From contig JABIVD010000011.1 of NCBI GenBank assembly GCA_018667335.1, positions 1-64,000 of the forward strand: DNA of 64,000 nucleotides. Reading direction: 5' to 3'. Below are positions 11,888 to 22,590 of this stretch, piece by piece. The notes under the pieces are model-generated. The model had not been told where the DNA came from, did no database searches, and worked only from the letters and a program-made list of their open reading frames with translations. Within the stretch, counting starts at the first letter, position 1, and every line of letters begins with the position of its first letter. Source of the DNA: Rhodospirillaceae bacterium (lineage in GTDB: Bacteria > Pseudomonadota > Alphaproteobacteria > UBA6615). The position numbers and the translations under genes are program-made.

Positions 11888-14818
11888 ATGAACAACTATA
11901 TCGGCCATACGTCGTTTCTGAACGGCGCCAACGCGACCTTTGTTGCGGAACTGTACGCGAACTACCTCGAACAACCCGACAGCGTCGATCCCGAATGGGG
12001 CGAGTTTTTCGCCACGTTGCACGACGACGCCCGTGCGCTACTGGAAGATCTGCGGGGTGCCAGCTGGGCGCCGCGCGACGCGCGCGTGATCGGCGAACAT
12101 CGCGGGAATGGTGCGAACGGCGCGCATCCCGGTAACGGGCATGCTGCCCCCGCCGCGAATGGCGCCCCCCTGAACGGGGCACCCTTGTCCTATGGCGCCG
12201 CGAGCGAGTCTCCGGCACCGCCCGACCAAGTCCGCCGCGCGACCCTCGATTCCATCCGCGCCCTGATGCTGATCCGCGCCTATCGTGTGCGCGGCCATCT
12301 GGAAGCGCGCCTCGACCCGCTGGGCCTGTTGAAACCCGATGCCCACCCGGAGCTCGACCCGCGCACCTACGGGTTTGCGGAGTCAGACCTCGATCGGCCG
12401 ATCTTCATCAATTATGTGCTGGGCCTCGAAACCGCAACCATGCGCCAGATCATCGACGTGGTGCGCGCGACCTATTGCGGCAATATCGGCGTCGAGTTCA
12501 TGCACATCCAGGGCCCGGAAGAGAAGGCCTGGATCCAGGAGCGCATCGAGGGCATCCGCAACCAAACCGAATTCACCGAGCAGGGGAAACAGGCCATCCT
12601 CGGCGCGCTGACCCGCGCCGAAATCTTCGAGCAGTTTCTCGACAACAAATACACCGGCGCCAAGCGGTTCGGCCTGGAGGGGGGCGAGACCCTGATCCCG
12701 GCCCTGGAACAGCTGGTCAAGCGCGGCGGCCAGCTCGGCCTGCGCGAGCTCGTAATCGGCATGCCCCATCGCGGGCGGCTGAACGTGCTGGCAAACTTCC
12801 TGGACAAGCCGTTCCGCGCGATGTTCTCGGAGTTCGAGGGCAATTCCCCCAACCCCGACGACGTCATGGGTTCGGGCGACGTGAAGTATCATCTCGGCAC
12901 CTCCTCCGACCGTTCCTTCGACGGCAACAACGTGCATCTCTCGCTGACGCCGAACCCGAGCCATCTGGAAGCGGTCAACACCGTCGTCCTGGGCAAGGTT
13001 CGGGCCAAACAGCAACTGCGTAGCGATTCCGAGCGCGACAAGGTGATGGGCCTGCTGATGCATGGCGATGCGGCGTTTGCGGGCCAGGGCCTCGTGGCCG
13101 AGACGCTCGACCTGTCGCAGCTGCGCGGCTATCGCACCGGCGGCACGTTCCACCTGATCGTCAACAACCAGATCGGGTTCACGACCAATCCAACGGCGGC
13201 GCGCTCGTCGCCCTATTCCTCGGATGTCGCCAAGATGACCCAGTCGCCGATCTTCCATGTGAATGGCGACGACCCGGAATCGGCCGTGCATGTGGCGCGG
13301 ATCGCAACCGAGTATCGCTACCGTTTCAAGGCAGATGTTGTGATGGATCTGTGGGGGTATCGCCGCGCCGGACATAACGAGTCCGATGAGCCGGCCTTCA
13401 CCCAGCCCCGGATGTATAAATCCATTTCCGAGCAGCCGACAACACGGGCGCTCTACGCCCAGCAGCTCGAGGCCGAGGGGGTCATCCCGTCAGGCGGCGG
13501 CGATCGTATGGCCGAGGAGTTCCACGCTCATCTCGAGCAGGAGTACGAGGCCGCCAGGAGCTACAAGCCGAACAAGGCAGACTGGCTTGAGGGCCGCTGG
13601 GCCGATCTCGGCATGGCGGAAGGCGATGAGCGACGCGGCGAGACGGCCGTGGACAACGACCTTCTGCACGAGGTTGGGCACGCCATCTCCGAACCGCCGC
13701 AGGGGCTCGAGATGAACTCGAAAATTCTGCGCCAGCTCAAGAACAAACGGAAGATGATCGAGACCGGCAAGGGCATCGACTGGGCGACCGGCGAAGCGCT
13801 GGCGTTCGGCACATTGTTGTGTGAATCCACACCCGTCCGGTTGTCGGGCGAAGACGTGGGCCGCGGCACCTTCTCTCAGCGCCACGCGGTCCTGGTGGAC
13901 CAGACGCATGAGGAAAAGTATCTGCCTCTGGCGAATATCCGCTATGGCCAGGCCCCAATCGAGGTAATCGACAGCCCGCTATCGGAGTTCGGCGTGCTCG
14001 GCTTCGAATATGGCTACAGCCAGGCCGAGCCCCACGCGCTCGTGCTCTGGGAAGCGCAGTTCGGCGACTTCGCCAACGGCGCACAGGTGATCATCGATCA
14101 GTTCATCGCCTCGGGCGAATCCAAATGGCTGCGCATGTCCGGACTGGTCCTGCTTCTGCCTCACGGTTTCGAGGGTCAGGGGCCGGAACATTCCTCGGCC
14201 CGAATGGAGCGTTATTTGCAGCTGTGCGGCGATGACAACATGCAGGTCTGCAACATCACCACACCTGCAAACTACTATCACGCGCTACGCCGACAGATCC
14301 GGCGCAACTTCCGTAAGCCGTTGATCGTGATGACTCCGAAATCCCTGCTCCGACACAAGCTGTGCGTATCGAACCTGGAAGATTTCGGGCCCGGTACAAG
14401 TTTCCACCGCGTCCTCTACGACAATGAGAAACTGTGCGACGACAAGGACGTGAAACGGGTCGTGCTGTGTTCGGGCAAGGTCTACTACGACCTGTACGAA
14501 GAGCGTGCGAAACGGGGCATCACCGATGTCTTCTTCCTGCGGCTGGAGCAGCTCTATCCCTTCCCGCGCAAGGCGCTGATGGAGGAGTTGTCGCGGTTCA
14601 AGCAGGCCGAGATCGTCTGGTGTCAGGAAGAGCCCGAGAACATGGGCGGCTGGACGTTCGTCGACCGGCGGCTCGAGGCGGTGCTGGAAGAGATCGACGC
14701 CGAACACACCCGCCCACGCTATGTCGGCCGCGTCGAATCGGCCTCACCTGCCACGGGCAGCGCCGCACGTCACCGGCGCGAACAGGACAAATTGGTCGAC
14801 GAAGCGCTCACGGTCTGA
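11888..14818 (+). CDS. sucA: 2-oxoglutarate dehydrogenase E1 component
   Basis: Thiamine-diphosphate-dependent decarboxylase of the 2-oxoglutarate dehydrogenase complex. The 976 residues include an N-terminal helix that docks on the complex ([19 protein letters not shown]), the substrate motif [10 protein letters not shown] (residues 292-301), the ThDP region GDAAFAGQG (393-401), and C-terminal [12 protein letters not shown] and [11 protein letters not shown] segments. An Asn/Gly/Ala/Pro-rich stretch at about residues 70-115 ([16 protein letters not shown]) looks like a flexible linker between the docking helix and the catalytic core. It is followed by odhB after 28 nt. Confidence 0.98.
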   Translation: MNNYIGHTSFLNGANATFVAELYANYLEQPDSVDPEWGEFFATLHDDARALLEDLRGASWAPRDARVIGEHRGNGANGAHPGNGHAAPAANGAPLNGAPLSYGAASESPAPPDQVRRATLDSIRALMLIRAYRVRGHLEARLDPLGLLKPDAHPELDPRTYGFAESDLDRPIFINYVLGLETATMRQIIDVVRATYCGNIGVEFMHIQGPEEKAWIQERIEGIRNQTEFTEQGKQAILGALTRAEIFEQFLDNKYTGAKRFGLEGGETLIPALEQLVKRGGQLGLRELVIGMPHRGRLNVLANFLDKPFRAMFSEFEGNSPNPDDVMGSGDVKYHLGTSSDRSFDGNNVHLSLTPNPSHLEAVNTVVLGKVRAKQQLRSDSERDKVMGLLMHGDAAFAGQGLVAETLDLSQLRGYRTGGTFHLIVNNQIGFTTNPTAARSSPYSSDVAKMTQSPIFHVNGDDPESAVHVARIATEYRYRFKADVVMDLWGYRRAGHNESDEPAFTQPRMYKSISEQPTTRALYAQQLEAEGVIPSGGGDRMAEEFHAHLEQEYEAARSYKPNKADWLEGRWADLGMAEGDERRGETAVDNDLLHEVGHAISEPPQGLEMNSKILRQLKNKRKMIETGKGIDWATGEALAFGTLLCESTPVRLSGEDVGRGTFSQRHAVLVDQTHEEKYLPLANIRYGQAPIEVIDSPLSEFGVLGFEYGYSQAEPHALVLWEAQFGDFANGAQVIIDQFIASGESKWLRMSGLVLLLPHGFEGQGPEHSSARMERYLQLCGDDNMQVCNITTPANYYHALRRQIRRNFRKPLIVMTPKSLLRHKLCVSNLEDFGPGTSFHRVLYDNEKLCDDKDVKRVVLCSGKVYYDLYEERAKRGITDVFFLRLEQLYPFPRKALMEELSRFKQAEIVWCQEEPENMGGWTFVDRRLEAVLEEIDAEHTRPRYVGRVESASPATGSAARHRREQDKLVDEALTV

Positions 14819-14846
14819 GCCGAACGGCCACAACGGGGAACCAGAA

Positions 14847-16466
14847 ATGACGATCGAGATCAAAGTGCCCGACATGGGCGAATCCGTGAACGAGGGCACC
14901 ATCGCGCGCTGGTTCAAGGCCGTGGGTGAGGCCGTCGCCGCCGACGAGCCCCTGGTCGAGATCGAGACCGACAAGGTCACGGTCGAGGTGCCATCCCCCA
15001 GCACCGGCGTTCTGACGGCGATCGGCGCCGATGAAGGTGCGGACGTCGAGGTCGGTGCCGTGATCGGCGCCATCGACGAGAACGCCACCGCAGCCCCCAC
15101 AGCGGCGCCGGCTCAAGAAAAGCCCGCAGAAGAAAAACCCGCCGAAGCTGCCACTGCCGCCACACCTGCACCTACGGCGGGGGCCGCTGCTGCCGCATCC
15201 GGCGAGACCCTGGACGTCACGGTGCCCGAACTGGGCGAGTCCGTCAGCGAGGGCACGGTCGGCCGCTGGCTCAAACAGGTCGGCGAGAGCTTCGCCGCCG
15301 ACGAGCCACTGGTCGAGATCGAAACCGATAAGGTGACTGCGGAACTGCCGGCTCCCGCCGCCGGGACCCTGATCGAGATCATCGCCGACGAGGGTATCGA
15401 TGTGGAAGTGGGCGCAATCGTCGGCCGCATCACCACAGGCGACGCCGCCGCATCAACGGCAGATGCAGCACCTGCAGCGGCACCTGCGCCAGCCCCTGCG
15501 GCCACCCCCGCACCCGAACCGGATGCCGCGCGGGCAAACCTCGACTACCCCCTCGCCCCGGCAGTGCACAAGCTGGTCGACGAGAACGGCCTCGACCCGA
15601 CCGCAATCCCGGCCACCGGCCGCGACGGACGCATCACCAAGGGTGACGTGATGCGCTATCTCGACAGCCGCGGACCCGGCGGCAAAACCGCCCCGGCACC
15701 TGCTGCGGCTCCAGCACCAGAGGGATTCACCAAAGCCGGCGATCTGCCGGAACGCGCGATCGACCCGCGCGGCGAGGAACGGGTGCGCATGTCCAAGCTG
15801 CGCCAGACCGTCGCCACCCGCCTCAAGCAGGCCCAGAACAGCGCGGCGATGCTGACGACCTTCAACGAGGTCGACATGCAGGGCGTGATGGATTTGCGCG
15901 CCCGCTACCGCGATGATTTCGAGAAGAAGCACGGCGTGAAGCTCGGCTTCATGAGCATCTTCGTGAAGGCCGCGATCAATGCGCTGAAGGAACTGCCGTC
16001 GGTTAACGCGGAGATCCATGGCGACGAGATCGTCTACCGAAACTACTACGACATCGGCATCGCCGTCGGTGGCGCGCAGGGGCTGGTCGTCCCGGTACTG
16101 CGCGACGCCGACAAGCAGAGCTTCGCCGGGATCGAGGGCCAGATCGCCGATTTCGGGCAACGCGCCCGTGACGGCAAGCTGACCATGAAGGAACTCACGG
16201 GCGGCACATTCACGATCACCAATGGCGGCATCTTCGGCTCGATGCTGTCGACGCCGATTCTCAACCCGCCCCAGTCGGGCATCCTGGGCATGCACAACAT
16301 CGTCAAGCGGCCGGTCGTGGTCGACGACGAGATCGTCATCCGCCCAATGATGTATCTGGCAATGAGTTATGACCATCGGATCATCGATGGTCGCGAGGCG
16401 GTGACCTTCCTGGTCCGGATCAAACAGGCAATCGAGGACCCGGAGCGTCTTCTCATCGAGGTGTAG
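14847..16466 (+). CDS. odhB: Dihydrolipoamide succinyltransferase (E2o) with two lipoyl domains
   Basis: E2 core of the 2-oxoglutarate dehydrogenase complex, 539 residues. Two lipoyl domains are visible, at about residues 2-78 with Lys43 in [10 protein letters not shown] and about 121-197 with Lys162 in [10 protein letters not shown]. They are separated by an Ala/Pro/Glu linker. The peripheral subunit-binding domain lies near 234-271 and the catalytic domain near 300-539, with the [11 protein letters not shown] active site (His510, Asp514). The IDGREAV signature and position after sucA mark it as the succinyl rather than acetyl form. Most E2o enzymes have one lipoyl domain. The start at 14847 begins the lipoyl fold; upstream in-frame codons overlap sucA. 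Confidence 0.96.
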   Translation: MTIEIKVPDMGESVNEGTIARWFKAVGEAVAADEPLVEIETDKVTVEVPSPSTGVLTAIGADEGADVEVGAVIGAIDENATAAPTAAPAQEKPAEEKPAEAATAATPAPTAGAAAAASGETLDVTVPELGESVSEGTVGRWLKQVGESFAADEPLVEIETDKVTAELPAPAAGTLIEIIADEGIDVEVGAIVGRITTGDAAASTADAAPAAAPAPAPAATPAPEPDAARANLDYPLAPAVHKLVDENGLDPTAIPATGRDGRITKGDVMRYLDSRGPGGKTAPAPAAAPAPEGFTKAGDLPERAIDPRGEERVRMSKLRQTVATRLKQAQNSAAMLTTFNEVDMQGVMDLRARYRDDFEKKHGVKLGFMSIFVKAAINALKELPSVNAEIHGDEIVYRNYYDIGIAVGGAQGLVVPVLRDADKQSFAGIEGQIADFGQRARDGKLTMKELTGGTFTITNGGIFGSMLSTPILNPPQSGILGMHNIVKRPVVVDDEIVIRPMMYLAMSYDHRIIDGREAVTFLVRIKQAIEDPERLLIEV

Positions 16467-16472
16467 AACGAC

Positions 16473-17885
16473 ATGGCAGACGACCAGATTTTCGACCTCG
16501 TCGTGATCGGCGCAGGCCCCGGCGGCTATGTCGCGGCTATCCGCGCCGCGCAGCTCGGCCTCAACGTGGCGTGCGTGGAAAAACGCGCGACCCTGGGCGG
16601 CACCTGCCTCAACACCGGCTGTATCCCCTCGAAGGCCCTGCTGCAATCGTCGGAGCATTACACCCATGCCCAGCACGGGCTCGGCGCCCACGGCGTGAAG
16701 GTCGGGAACGTCTCGTTCGATCTCGACGCGATGATGGCCCACAAGACCAAGGTCGTGGACGACAACACCCAAGGCATCGAGTTCCTGTTCAAGAAGAACA
16801 AGGTCACGTCGGTGTTCGGCACGGCGGAGATCAAGAGTGCCCACGAAGTCGTGGTGACACCCGAAGACGGCACGCCACAGACCCTCAAGACCAAGTATGT
16901 CCTGATCGCGACGGGATCCGAATCCACACCCCTGCCCGGTGTTGACGTTGATGAGAAACGCATCGTCAGCTCGACCGGCGCATTGGAGCTCGAGAGCGTT
17001 CCCAAGCATCTCGTGGTGATCGGCGGTGGCTATATCGGCCTCGAGATGGGGTCCGTCTGGGCCCGGCTTGGCGCCAAGGTCACGGTGGTCGAATTCCTCG
17101 ATCGCATCACGCCGGGCATGGACGGCGAAGTCGCCAAGACCTTCCAGCGCATCCTCAAGAAGCAGGGGATGACCTTCAAGCTCGGCACCAAGGTCACCGG
17201 CGCCGAGACCCTGAAGACCAAGATCAAGCTCTCGGTCGAACCGGCCGCGGGCGGCGACGGCGAGACCATCGAATGCGACACGGTCCTGGTCGCGATCGGA
17301 CGGCGGCCCTATACGGACGGCCTCGGCCTGGACGACGCCGGCGTCAAAACCGACGACCGTGGCGTCATTGAAATTGATGAAAATTTCCAAACCAACGTGG
17401 CAGGTATATTTGCCATCGGTGATTGCGTGCCGGGCCCCATGCTGGCCCACAAGGCCGAGGATGAAGGCGTCGCGGCGGCCGAGATCATCGCCGGCGAGAC
17501 CGGCCATGTGAATTACGAGACCATCCCCGGGATCGTCTACACTTGGCCGGAGGTCGCGGCGGTCGGTAGGACCGAGGAACAGCTGAAAGAGGCCGGAATC
17601 GAATACAGCGCCGGTACCTTCCCCTTCTCCGCCAACGGCCGCGCGCGCGCCGCCAACGAGACCGACGGGTTCGTGAAAATCCTGGCCGATGCAACAACCG
17701 ACCGGATTCTCGGCGCGCACATCATCGGACCCGACGCGGGCACCCTGATTCACGAGATCGTCGTGGCCATGGAGTTCGGCGCATCGGCCGAGGACATCGC
17801 ACGCACTTGCCATGGGCACCCAACCCTGGCCGAAGCGGTCAAGGAAGCCGCGCTCGCCGTGGGCAAGCGCACCATTCATATCTAG
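16473..17885 (+). CDS. lpdA: Dihydrolipoyl dehydrogenase (E3)
   Basis: FAD enzyme that reoxidises dihydrolipoamide with NAD. The 470-residue protein has the N-terminal FAD motif GAGPGGYV, the redox disulfide Cys45-Cys50 in [16 protein letters not shown], a second Rossmann motif [13 protein letters not shown] for NAD, and the C-terminal catalytic His449 with Glu454 in [11 protein letters not shown]. It lies 6 nt after odhB, so it is the dedicated E3 of this operon, but may also serve other 2-oxoacid complexes and the E1 fusion at 47978. Convergent with the response regulator gene. Confidence 0.98.
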   Translation: MADDQIFDLVVIGAGPGGYVAAIRAAQLGLNVACVEKRATLGGTCLNTGCIPSKALLQSSEHYTHAQHGLGAHGVKVGNVSFDLDAMMAHKTKVVDDNTQGIEFLFKKNKVTSVFGTAEIKSAHEVVVTPEDGTPQTLKTKYVLIATGSESTPLPGVDVDEKRIVSSTGALELESVPKHLVVIGGGYIGLEMGSVWARLGAKVTVVEFLDRITPGMDGEVAKTFQRILKKQGMTFKLGTKVTGAETLKTKIKLSVEPAAGGDGETIECDTVLVAIGRRPYTDGLGLDDAGVKTDDRGVIEIDENFQTNVAGIFAIGDCVPGPMLAHKAEDEGVAAAEIIAGETGHVNYETIPGIVYTWPEVAAVGRTEEQLKEAGIEYSAGTFPFSANGRARAANETDGFVKILADATTDRILGAHIIGPDAGTLIHEIVVAMEFGASAEDIARTCHGHPTLAEAVKEAALAVGKRTIHI

Positions 17886-17894
17886 AGATTACGG

Positions 17895-17910
17895 CCGCCT
17901 CTCGAGGCGG
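17895..17910. terminator. Short hairpin between convergent genes
   Basis: A perfect 6-bp stem (CCGCCT at 17895-17900, AGGCGG at 17905-17910) with a CTCG loop lies in the 28-nt gap between the stop codons of lpdA and the response regulator. There is no T-run on either side, so termination is only suggested by position. Confidence 0.35.
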
Positions 17911-17913
17911 GTG

Positions 17914-18282
17914 TCAGTCCGAGTTCAGATTGGCGCTGAATGCGGCGGAGAGCTCACTCAGATCAAGCGGCTTGCGCAGCAGGACCGTTGCGCCCGCGTC
18001 GAGCGCTTCCGCCTCGGCCTCGCGGAGGACCTGGCCCGTCACGACGATGATCGGAAGTTCGGTATCCCCGGACCGGATGGCGTGGATCAGCTCCACCCCG
18101 TCGCCGTCGGGCATGCGCAGATCGGTGACGATCATGTCGGCGGGATCGCGCTGATGCAGGGCCAGCGCGCTGCGCCCGCTGCCCGCCGTGCTGGTGCGCA
18201 CGGACGGACTCTCGAGAAAGCGCGCCACCTGCTCGGCCGCGAGCGGTTCGTCATCGACGACAAGGATGTGGGCGTCAGGCAT
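17914..18282 (-). CDS. Single-domain response regulator
   Basis: A 122-residue CheY-like receiver with no output domain. Asp10-Asp11 form the acidic pocket, Asp54 in VTDLRMPDG is the phosphorylation site, and Lys104 in LLRKPLDL completes the active site; Thr82 is at the switch position. It starts 4 nt after the histidine kinase gene stop, so kinase and receiver form a pair. Without a DNA-binding domain it must act by protein contact, for example as a phosphorelay intermediate. The target is not in the neighbourhood. Confidence 0.9.
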   Translation of the reverse strand: MPDAHILVVDDEPLAAEQVARFLESPSVRTSTAGSGRSALALHQRDPADMIVTDLRMPDGDGVELIHAIRSGDTELPIIVVTGQVLREAEAEALDAGATVLLRKPLDLSELSAAFSANLNSD

Positions 18283-18286
18283 GGGG

Positions 18287-19990
18287 CTATTCTAGTTCGA
18301 TCGGCGCCGCAGATGCACCCGCTACGTCGGCGGGCATGATTCGCGGCAGTTCGACACGAAACAGGGCGCCGTCGTCGGTGTTCTCCGCCAGCAACGTCCC
18401 ATTCATTCCGCTGACAATGCCATAGGAAATCGAAAGCCCCAGGCCCGTACCCGATCCCGGGTCCTTGGTGGTGAAGAACGGCTCGAACACACGGTCGATG
18501 TGCGCGGGCGGAATGCCCTGGCCATTGTCCTGAACCGCAATGGTCACCGTCTCGTGCACCGGATCATCGGTGACGGTAACGCGAATATTCCGCGCCGGGT
18601 CCGCCGTGACGGAACCGCCTGTATTCTTGTCGGGGGTATTCTGTTCGACCGCATCGCGCGCATTGATCAGTAGATTTACGATGACTTGTTCGAACCGCGA
18701 TGGCTCTCCAAACACGCGGCCGCACGGCGCCGGTACATCGATTTCGAGGGAAATCCCGCGCCCCTCAAACTCGGAGCGCAACCAACCGACCGCCTGGGCA
18801 ACCGACTGGGCGGGGTCGAACGCAACCTTGAGGCCGTAATCGTCACGACTGAAGATTCGCATGCTCTGGATGATGTCGGCCATGCGCTCGGTCTGCCCGG
18901 CGATGATCTCGAGTTGCCCGTCGATCGTTTCCGAATCCGGATCACCATCCGCGACATGGAACTTGCCCTGAGTCCGTTCGGTGGCCATGCGGATGATATT
19001 CAGCGGTTGATTCAATTCATGCACCAGTCCGGCCGCCATTTCGCCCAGCAGCGCAAGTTTGCTCGACTGCGCAATCTGACGGTCCTTCTCGGCCAGCTGG
19101 CGATCGTCGTCCGCGACACGCCGGGCCGTGCGCAGGACCTGGCGGACAAACAGCAGGCTCAAGGCCAGGACCAGAACCAAACCCAGAAGCCGCCAGACCC
19201 GGAGCGGGCCGATCAGCGCAGTGCCGGGGCGCGGGGCGCGCCAGGTCAGCCACGCGATGGCGCTGCCGCCGGGCGCCGAAAGGGAAACCGAAACCCGCGC
19301 CGGGTCCGCGGCCGGCGGCGCATAAGCGATTGTGAGATCCTCAATCGCAAACCCCGCCGACAATTCATTTAGGAACTCCGCCGAGACTTGCCGGCCATAT
19401 ACGAGGACATCGCGCACACGGCGTTCGGTTTCGATACCGATTGGGTTTTCACGGGTCAGCGCGCTGACGGCGACCAGATGCAGGTTCCCGTCGCGCAGGA
19501 AGTATCCCGCCGCCGGCTCGGGCTCGAACATGGACGCGGCGCGCGCATCGCGCACCAGCGTATCCAGCTCCGGCCCGAAATAGCCATGCGCGTTCTCGCG
19601 GGACGGGACGCCATGGACATAAGCGATCTTCGTCCCATTGTTCGGCAACACGACAAAGGATTCCGACAGATCGAAGGTCTCCGCAGCGTAGGTCCCGATA
19701 TTGTTGTCTGCCCAGTCCTTGTTCAGATCAGAAACGAGATTCTCTACTGCGACATCCCACCAGCTGTAGTCATAAACGAGCCGATTGAGATCACGTTCGA
19801 AACTCGATACGAGCGCGCGCACGAGCGTCTCCGACGTGGCGGCCGCAATTCGGTCCTGTTCGCGCGCGGACAGGTTGATGATGATCGCCGCCGAAACGGT
19901 GACGACCACGACCGCGAGAACAAACGGCGTCACGAGACGCCAGAAAACCCTAGCTTCAAAGCTGCGCGGCGTGACATCGGAATTCAACAT
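18287..19990 (-). CDS. Membrane sensor histidine kinase (CHASE4-like sensor)
   Basis: A 567-residue sensor kinase. Membrane helices lie near residues 18-40 and 265-285 and enclose a periplasmic domain of about 220 residues; [14 protein letters not shown] at about 73-86 is typical of CHASE4 sensors. A short coiled coil (290-312) leads to the H-box [18 protein letters not shown] with His324 as the phosphoacceptor. The ATPase domain shows [20 protein letters not shown] and [18 protein letters not shown]. The H-box type is that of NtrB/DctB-like kinases. It is upstream of and coupled to the single-domain receiver. The signal sensed is unknown. Confidence 0.93.
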   Translation of the reverse strand: MLNSDVTPRSFEARVFWRLVTPFVLAVVVVTVSAAIIINLSAREQDRIAAATSETLVRALVSSFERDLNRLVYDYSWWDVAVENLVSDLNKDWADNNIGTYAAETFDLSESFVVLPNNGTKIAYVHGVPSRENAHGYFGPELDTLVRDARAASMFEPEPAAGYFLRDGNLHLVAVSALTRENPIGIETERRVRDVLVYGRQVSAEFLNELSAGFAIEDLTIAYAPPAADPARVSVSLSAPGGSAIAWLTWRAPRPGTALIGPLRVWRLLGLVLVLALSLLFVRQVLRTARRVADDDRQLAEKDRQIAQSSKLALLGEMAAGLVHELNQPLNIIRMATERTQGKFHVADGDPDSETIDGQLEIIAGQTERMADIIQSMRIFSRDDYGLKVAFDPAQSVAQAVGWLRSEFEGRGISLEIDVPAPCGRVFGEPSRFEQVIVNLLINARDAVEQNTPDKNTGGSVTADPARNIRVTVTDDPVHETVTIAVQDNGQGIPPAHIDRVFEPFFTTKDPGSGTGLGLSISYGIVSGMNGTLLAENTDDGALFRVELPRIMPADVAGASAAPIELE

Positions 19991-20149
19991 TCTGGCGACC
20001 GTCTCCGGGATATGACCCGTACGCTAACGCCCCAAATCGCGGCATGCAAACGCACCCTATGTGCGCTTTTGTGGCGATTCAATGGTAGCCTTATCATCCG
20101 CCGCCGACGGCGCGGCGGGAGTTCCAATTCACCGCTTGGCACCTGTTCC

Positions 20150-20866
20150 ATGGTCGGATTTACACGCAAACTCGCCCGCCGCTTCGGCTTTGACATCGCA
20201 CCCTTCCCGGGCGGTGCAAAACACTGGACGCAGATTGTCTCTTTGCTTGCGCGCCACGAAGTCAATTGCGTGTTCGACGTCGGCGCGAATGTCGGCCAGT
20301 ACGCGAACGCGATCCGGAAGAACGGCTATCCGGGCCGGATCGTTTCGTTCGAGCCGCTTTCGGGCGCACATGCGCAACTGGTCGCTCGAAGCGCCGGTGA
20401 CTCGAACTGGGACCTGGCCCCGCGTACAGCGGTTGGCGCCAAGCAAGGCGAGACGCAAATTCACGTGTCGGCGGAATCCGACATGAGCTCCATCCTGCCG
20501 CTCGATGCCACGGCGCATGAACGACTGGCCAGCACCCGGTCCACGGGCACCGAGACCGTGCCCGTGACCACCGTGGCGGCCGCGCTCGCGGCGCATACCA
20601 GCGACGAGACACATATTTTCCTGAAATCCGACACCCAGGGTTTCGAGGCGCAGGTGCTTGCCGGCGTGGCCGGGTGCTGGGACCGGATAACCGGCGTTCA
20701 GCTGGAGTTGTCCATCCAGCCCATCTACGAAGGCCAGCCGGACCATCTGCCGCTGCTCGAACAGCTTGCGGCACACGGGTTCCGCCCGCATCTCGTCATC
20801 CCGGGTTACTGGAGCCGCCACTATGGCCGCATGCTGGAATATGACGTGGTTTGCTTCCGCGATTAG
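20150..20866 (+). CDS. FkbM-family methyltransferase
   Basis: A 238-residue SAM-dependent O-methyltransferase of the FkbM family. The SAM motif is CVFDVGANVGQYANAIRK (about residues 41-58), followed by IVSFEPLSGAH, and the conserved FLKSDTQGFEAQVLAG lies near 160-175. FkbM enzymes usually methylate sugar or lipid-linked glycan hydroxyls. I use the ATG at 20150, where family similarity begins; a much longer in-frame reading extends upstream across the histidine kinase on the other strand and has no family similarity. It is convergent with xerC, 6 nt apart. No glycan cluster surrounds it. Confidence 0.88.
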   Translation: MVGFTRKLARRFGFDIAPFPGGAKHWTQIVSLLARHEVNCVFDVGANVGQYANAIRKNGYPGRIVSFEPLSGAHAQLVARSAGDSNWDLAPRTAVGAKQGETQIHVSAESDMSSILPLDATAHERLASTRSTGTETVPVTTVAAALAAHTSDETHIFLKSDTQGFEAQVLAGVAGCWDRITGVQLELSIQPIYEGQPDHLPLLEQLAAHGFRPHLVIPGYWSRHYGRMLEYDVVCFRD

Positions 20867-20872
20867 CTTTGA

Positions 20873-21844
20873 TCAGCTTTTCTGGGCCCGGGGATGGGCC
20901 TTGCCATAAACCTCAAGCAAGTGCGCGCTGTCGACATCGGTATAGCGTTGGGTCGTCGACAGGGAAGCATGCCCGAGCAACTCCTGAATGGCGCGAAGAT
21001 CGCCTCCGGCCGCCAAAAGATGGGTGGCGAAGGAATGGCGCAGCGCATGGGGCGTGGTCTCGCGCGGAAGTCCGAGCGCCAGACGCAACGCCTGCACCCG
21101 TTTCTGCACCACCCGCGGGCTGAGTCGGCCGCCCCGGACACCGACGAACAGAGGCCCGTTCGGGGTCAGCGCATGGGGACAGGTCGAAAGATAAGTGTCG
21201 AGCGCCTCGCGCACCGCAGGCAACACGGGAACCATCCTGGCCTTCCCCCCCTTGCCGACCACCGTCAGGCTGTCGTCACGGGGCATGTCCCGTTTGTTGA
21301 GATCCAGCGCCTCGGAGATACGCAGCCCACACCCATAAAGCAGTAGTACGACAGCGATATCGCGCGCGGTGATCCATGCCGGCGCCGCTTCGCCCTGGTC
21401 CATCGCCTGCAACAGGTCCTCGGTCTCGGGGCGGCTCAATGCCTTGGGAACCGCACGCGGCAGGCGGGGGCCGCGTACCGCGCCAATAGCCGGGTTGTGT
21501 CCAAGCCCCTCCCGATCGAGGTAACGGAACAACATACGCACGGACGAAAGCGCCCGAGACGTCGAACTGCGGGCATATCCCGCCGTGCTGCGCATCGCGA
21601 GCCAGGCACGGAAATCGCCCGGCTTGAGTGCGAACAAGGTCTCAAGTGAAACCGTCCCGCCACAATGTTCGGACAGAAAATTCAGAAAAGCGCAAACGTC
21701 GCGGAGATAGGCCGAGACCGTGTGCTCGGATGCACGGCGTTCGGTGAGAAGCAGGCTCCGCCAGCTTGCCAACGCGTCGCTCAGATCACGCGCGGCGGGT
21801 GCCGACGAGATATCAAATTTATTCAGCGCGGCAGGTCGAGCCAT
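20873..21844 (-). CDS. xerC: Tyrosine recombinase XerC
   Basis: Chromosome-dimer resolving recombinase that works with XerD at dif. The 323-residue protein has the SAM-like N-terminal core-binding domain (about 20-115) and a catalytic domain with Arg175 (GCGLRISEAL), Lys198 in VVGKGGK, His266 and Arg269 (TPHALRHSFATHLL), His292 (LLGHASL) and nucleophile Tyr301 (QRYTDVD). It sits downstream of DUF484 with a 22-nt overlap; a DUF484-xerC pair is widespread in proteobacteria. This context separates it from an integrase: no att sites or phage genes are near. Confidence 0.95.
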   Translation of the reverse strand: MARPAALNKFDISSAPAARDLSDALASWRSLLLTERRASEHTVSAYLRDVCAFLNFLSEHCGGTVSLETLFALKPGDFRAWLAMRSTAGYARSSTSRALSSVRMLFRYLDREGLGHNPAIGAVRGPRLPRAVPKALSRPETEDLLQAMDQGEAAPAWITARDIAVVLLLYGCGLRISEALDLNKRDMPRDDSLTVVGKGGKARMVPVLPAVREALDTYLSTCPHALTPNGPLFVGVRGGRLSPRVVQKRVQALRLALGLPRETTPHALRHSFATHLLAAGGDLRAIQELLGHASLSTTQRYTDVDSAHLLEVYGKAHPRAQKS

Positions 21845-22554
21845 GTGCGGATGCTGTGTTCCATGATCGCCGCCAGGAACACCAACAGCTCGGACCCCTG
21901 ACCGGCATGGAAGCGTCGCGGGTCGCGGCTTCCAAGTGCCAGCAAGGCAATCGGCGCGTCCTCGCGCACCGTGAGGCGCAACAACACTTCGGAACGCACG
22001 AGGCCCGCTGCTTCGCCATAGAGCCTGCGATCGCCCTCGATGTCCTCGCGCAACGTTACCGCGCGCGAGATATCAACAAGCCGCTCGATGGTACCGACCG
22101 GAACAACGCGCACACCCTGGTTGCTGGACGGCGCGACCGTTCCGCCCTCAAGACACAGTGCGGCAGCATCGACATGCAGGAGCCCCACCAGATCGATTGT
22201 CAGAAGCTCGATCAGATGATCCAGCGAACGCGCCTTGAGCAGCGCAACGACGGCCGCGTGGATACGATTCTGGCTTTGCAGGTTCGCGCGGCCGGCATCG
22301 ATCAGATCATTGCACTGTTCGCGTTGCTGCCCGAGATCCGCGCGCACACGCGCAAGCATGGCATCCTGCAGATCGACGACCTCGCCTCCCGCGGGATCGA
22401 CATCGCCGAATGCGCGTTCCGGTGCCTCAAGCACCGAAAGCAGCTCGGGATGACGCTTCAGGAAGTCCGGGTTGGCTTGCAGAAAATCGGCGACCTGGGT
22501 TTCGTTCAGCGCGATCGGCGCGGATGCATCCTGACGCGGGGCCTTGGTGTTCAC
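21823..22554 (-). CDS. DUF484 family protein
   Basis: A 243-residue GAF-like protein of the DUF484 family. The N-terminal segment ETQVADFLQANPDFLKRHPELL is the family signature. It is followed by a helical region (residues about 60-110) and a GAF-like sensor domain. Function is unknown; it is nearly always encoded directly upstream of xerC, as here, where the genes overlap by 22 nt. It lies 36 nt after the transaldolase gene on the same strand, suggesting a three-gene transcript. Confidence 0.9.
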   Translation of the reverse strand: MNTKAPRQDASAPIALNETQVADFLQANPDFLKRHPELLSVLEAPERAFGDVDPAGGEVVDLQDAMLARVRADLGQQREQCNDLIDAGRANLQSQNRIHAAVVALLKARSLDHLIELLTIDLVGLLHVDAAALCLEGGTVAPSSNQGVRVVPVGTIERLVDISRAVTLREDIEGDRRLYGEAAGLVRSEVLLRLTVREDAPIALLALGSRDPRRFHAGQGSELLVFLAAIMEHSIRTWLDLPR

Positions 22555-22590
22555 CGCCGTGCCTCCGCGATCCGCCTGCTCTCTCGCTTG

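Noticed and set aside
15453-17879. An 808-codon open frame antisense to odhB and lpdA
   Set aside because: It is a by-product of GC-rich codon bias on the opposite strand of two certain genes; the translation has no recognisable domain and is unusually rich in His, Asp and Arg.
19388-20149. N-terminal extension of the FkbM methyltransferase
   Set aside because: The open frame continues upstream across the histidine kinase gene but FkbM similarity starts at 20150.
20873-21844. XerC as a phage or island integrase
   Set aside because: It is paired with DUF484 in the standard chromosomal arrangement and no att repeats or phage genes are near.
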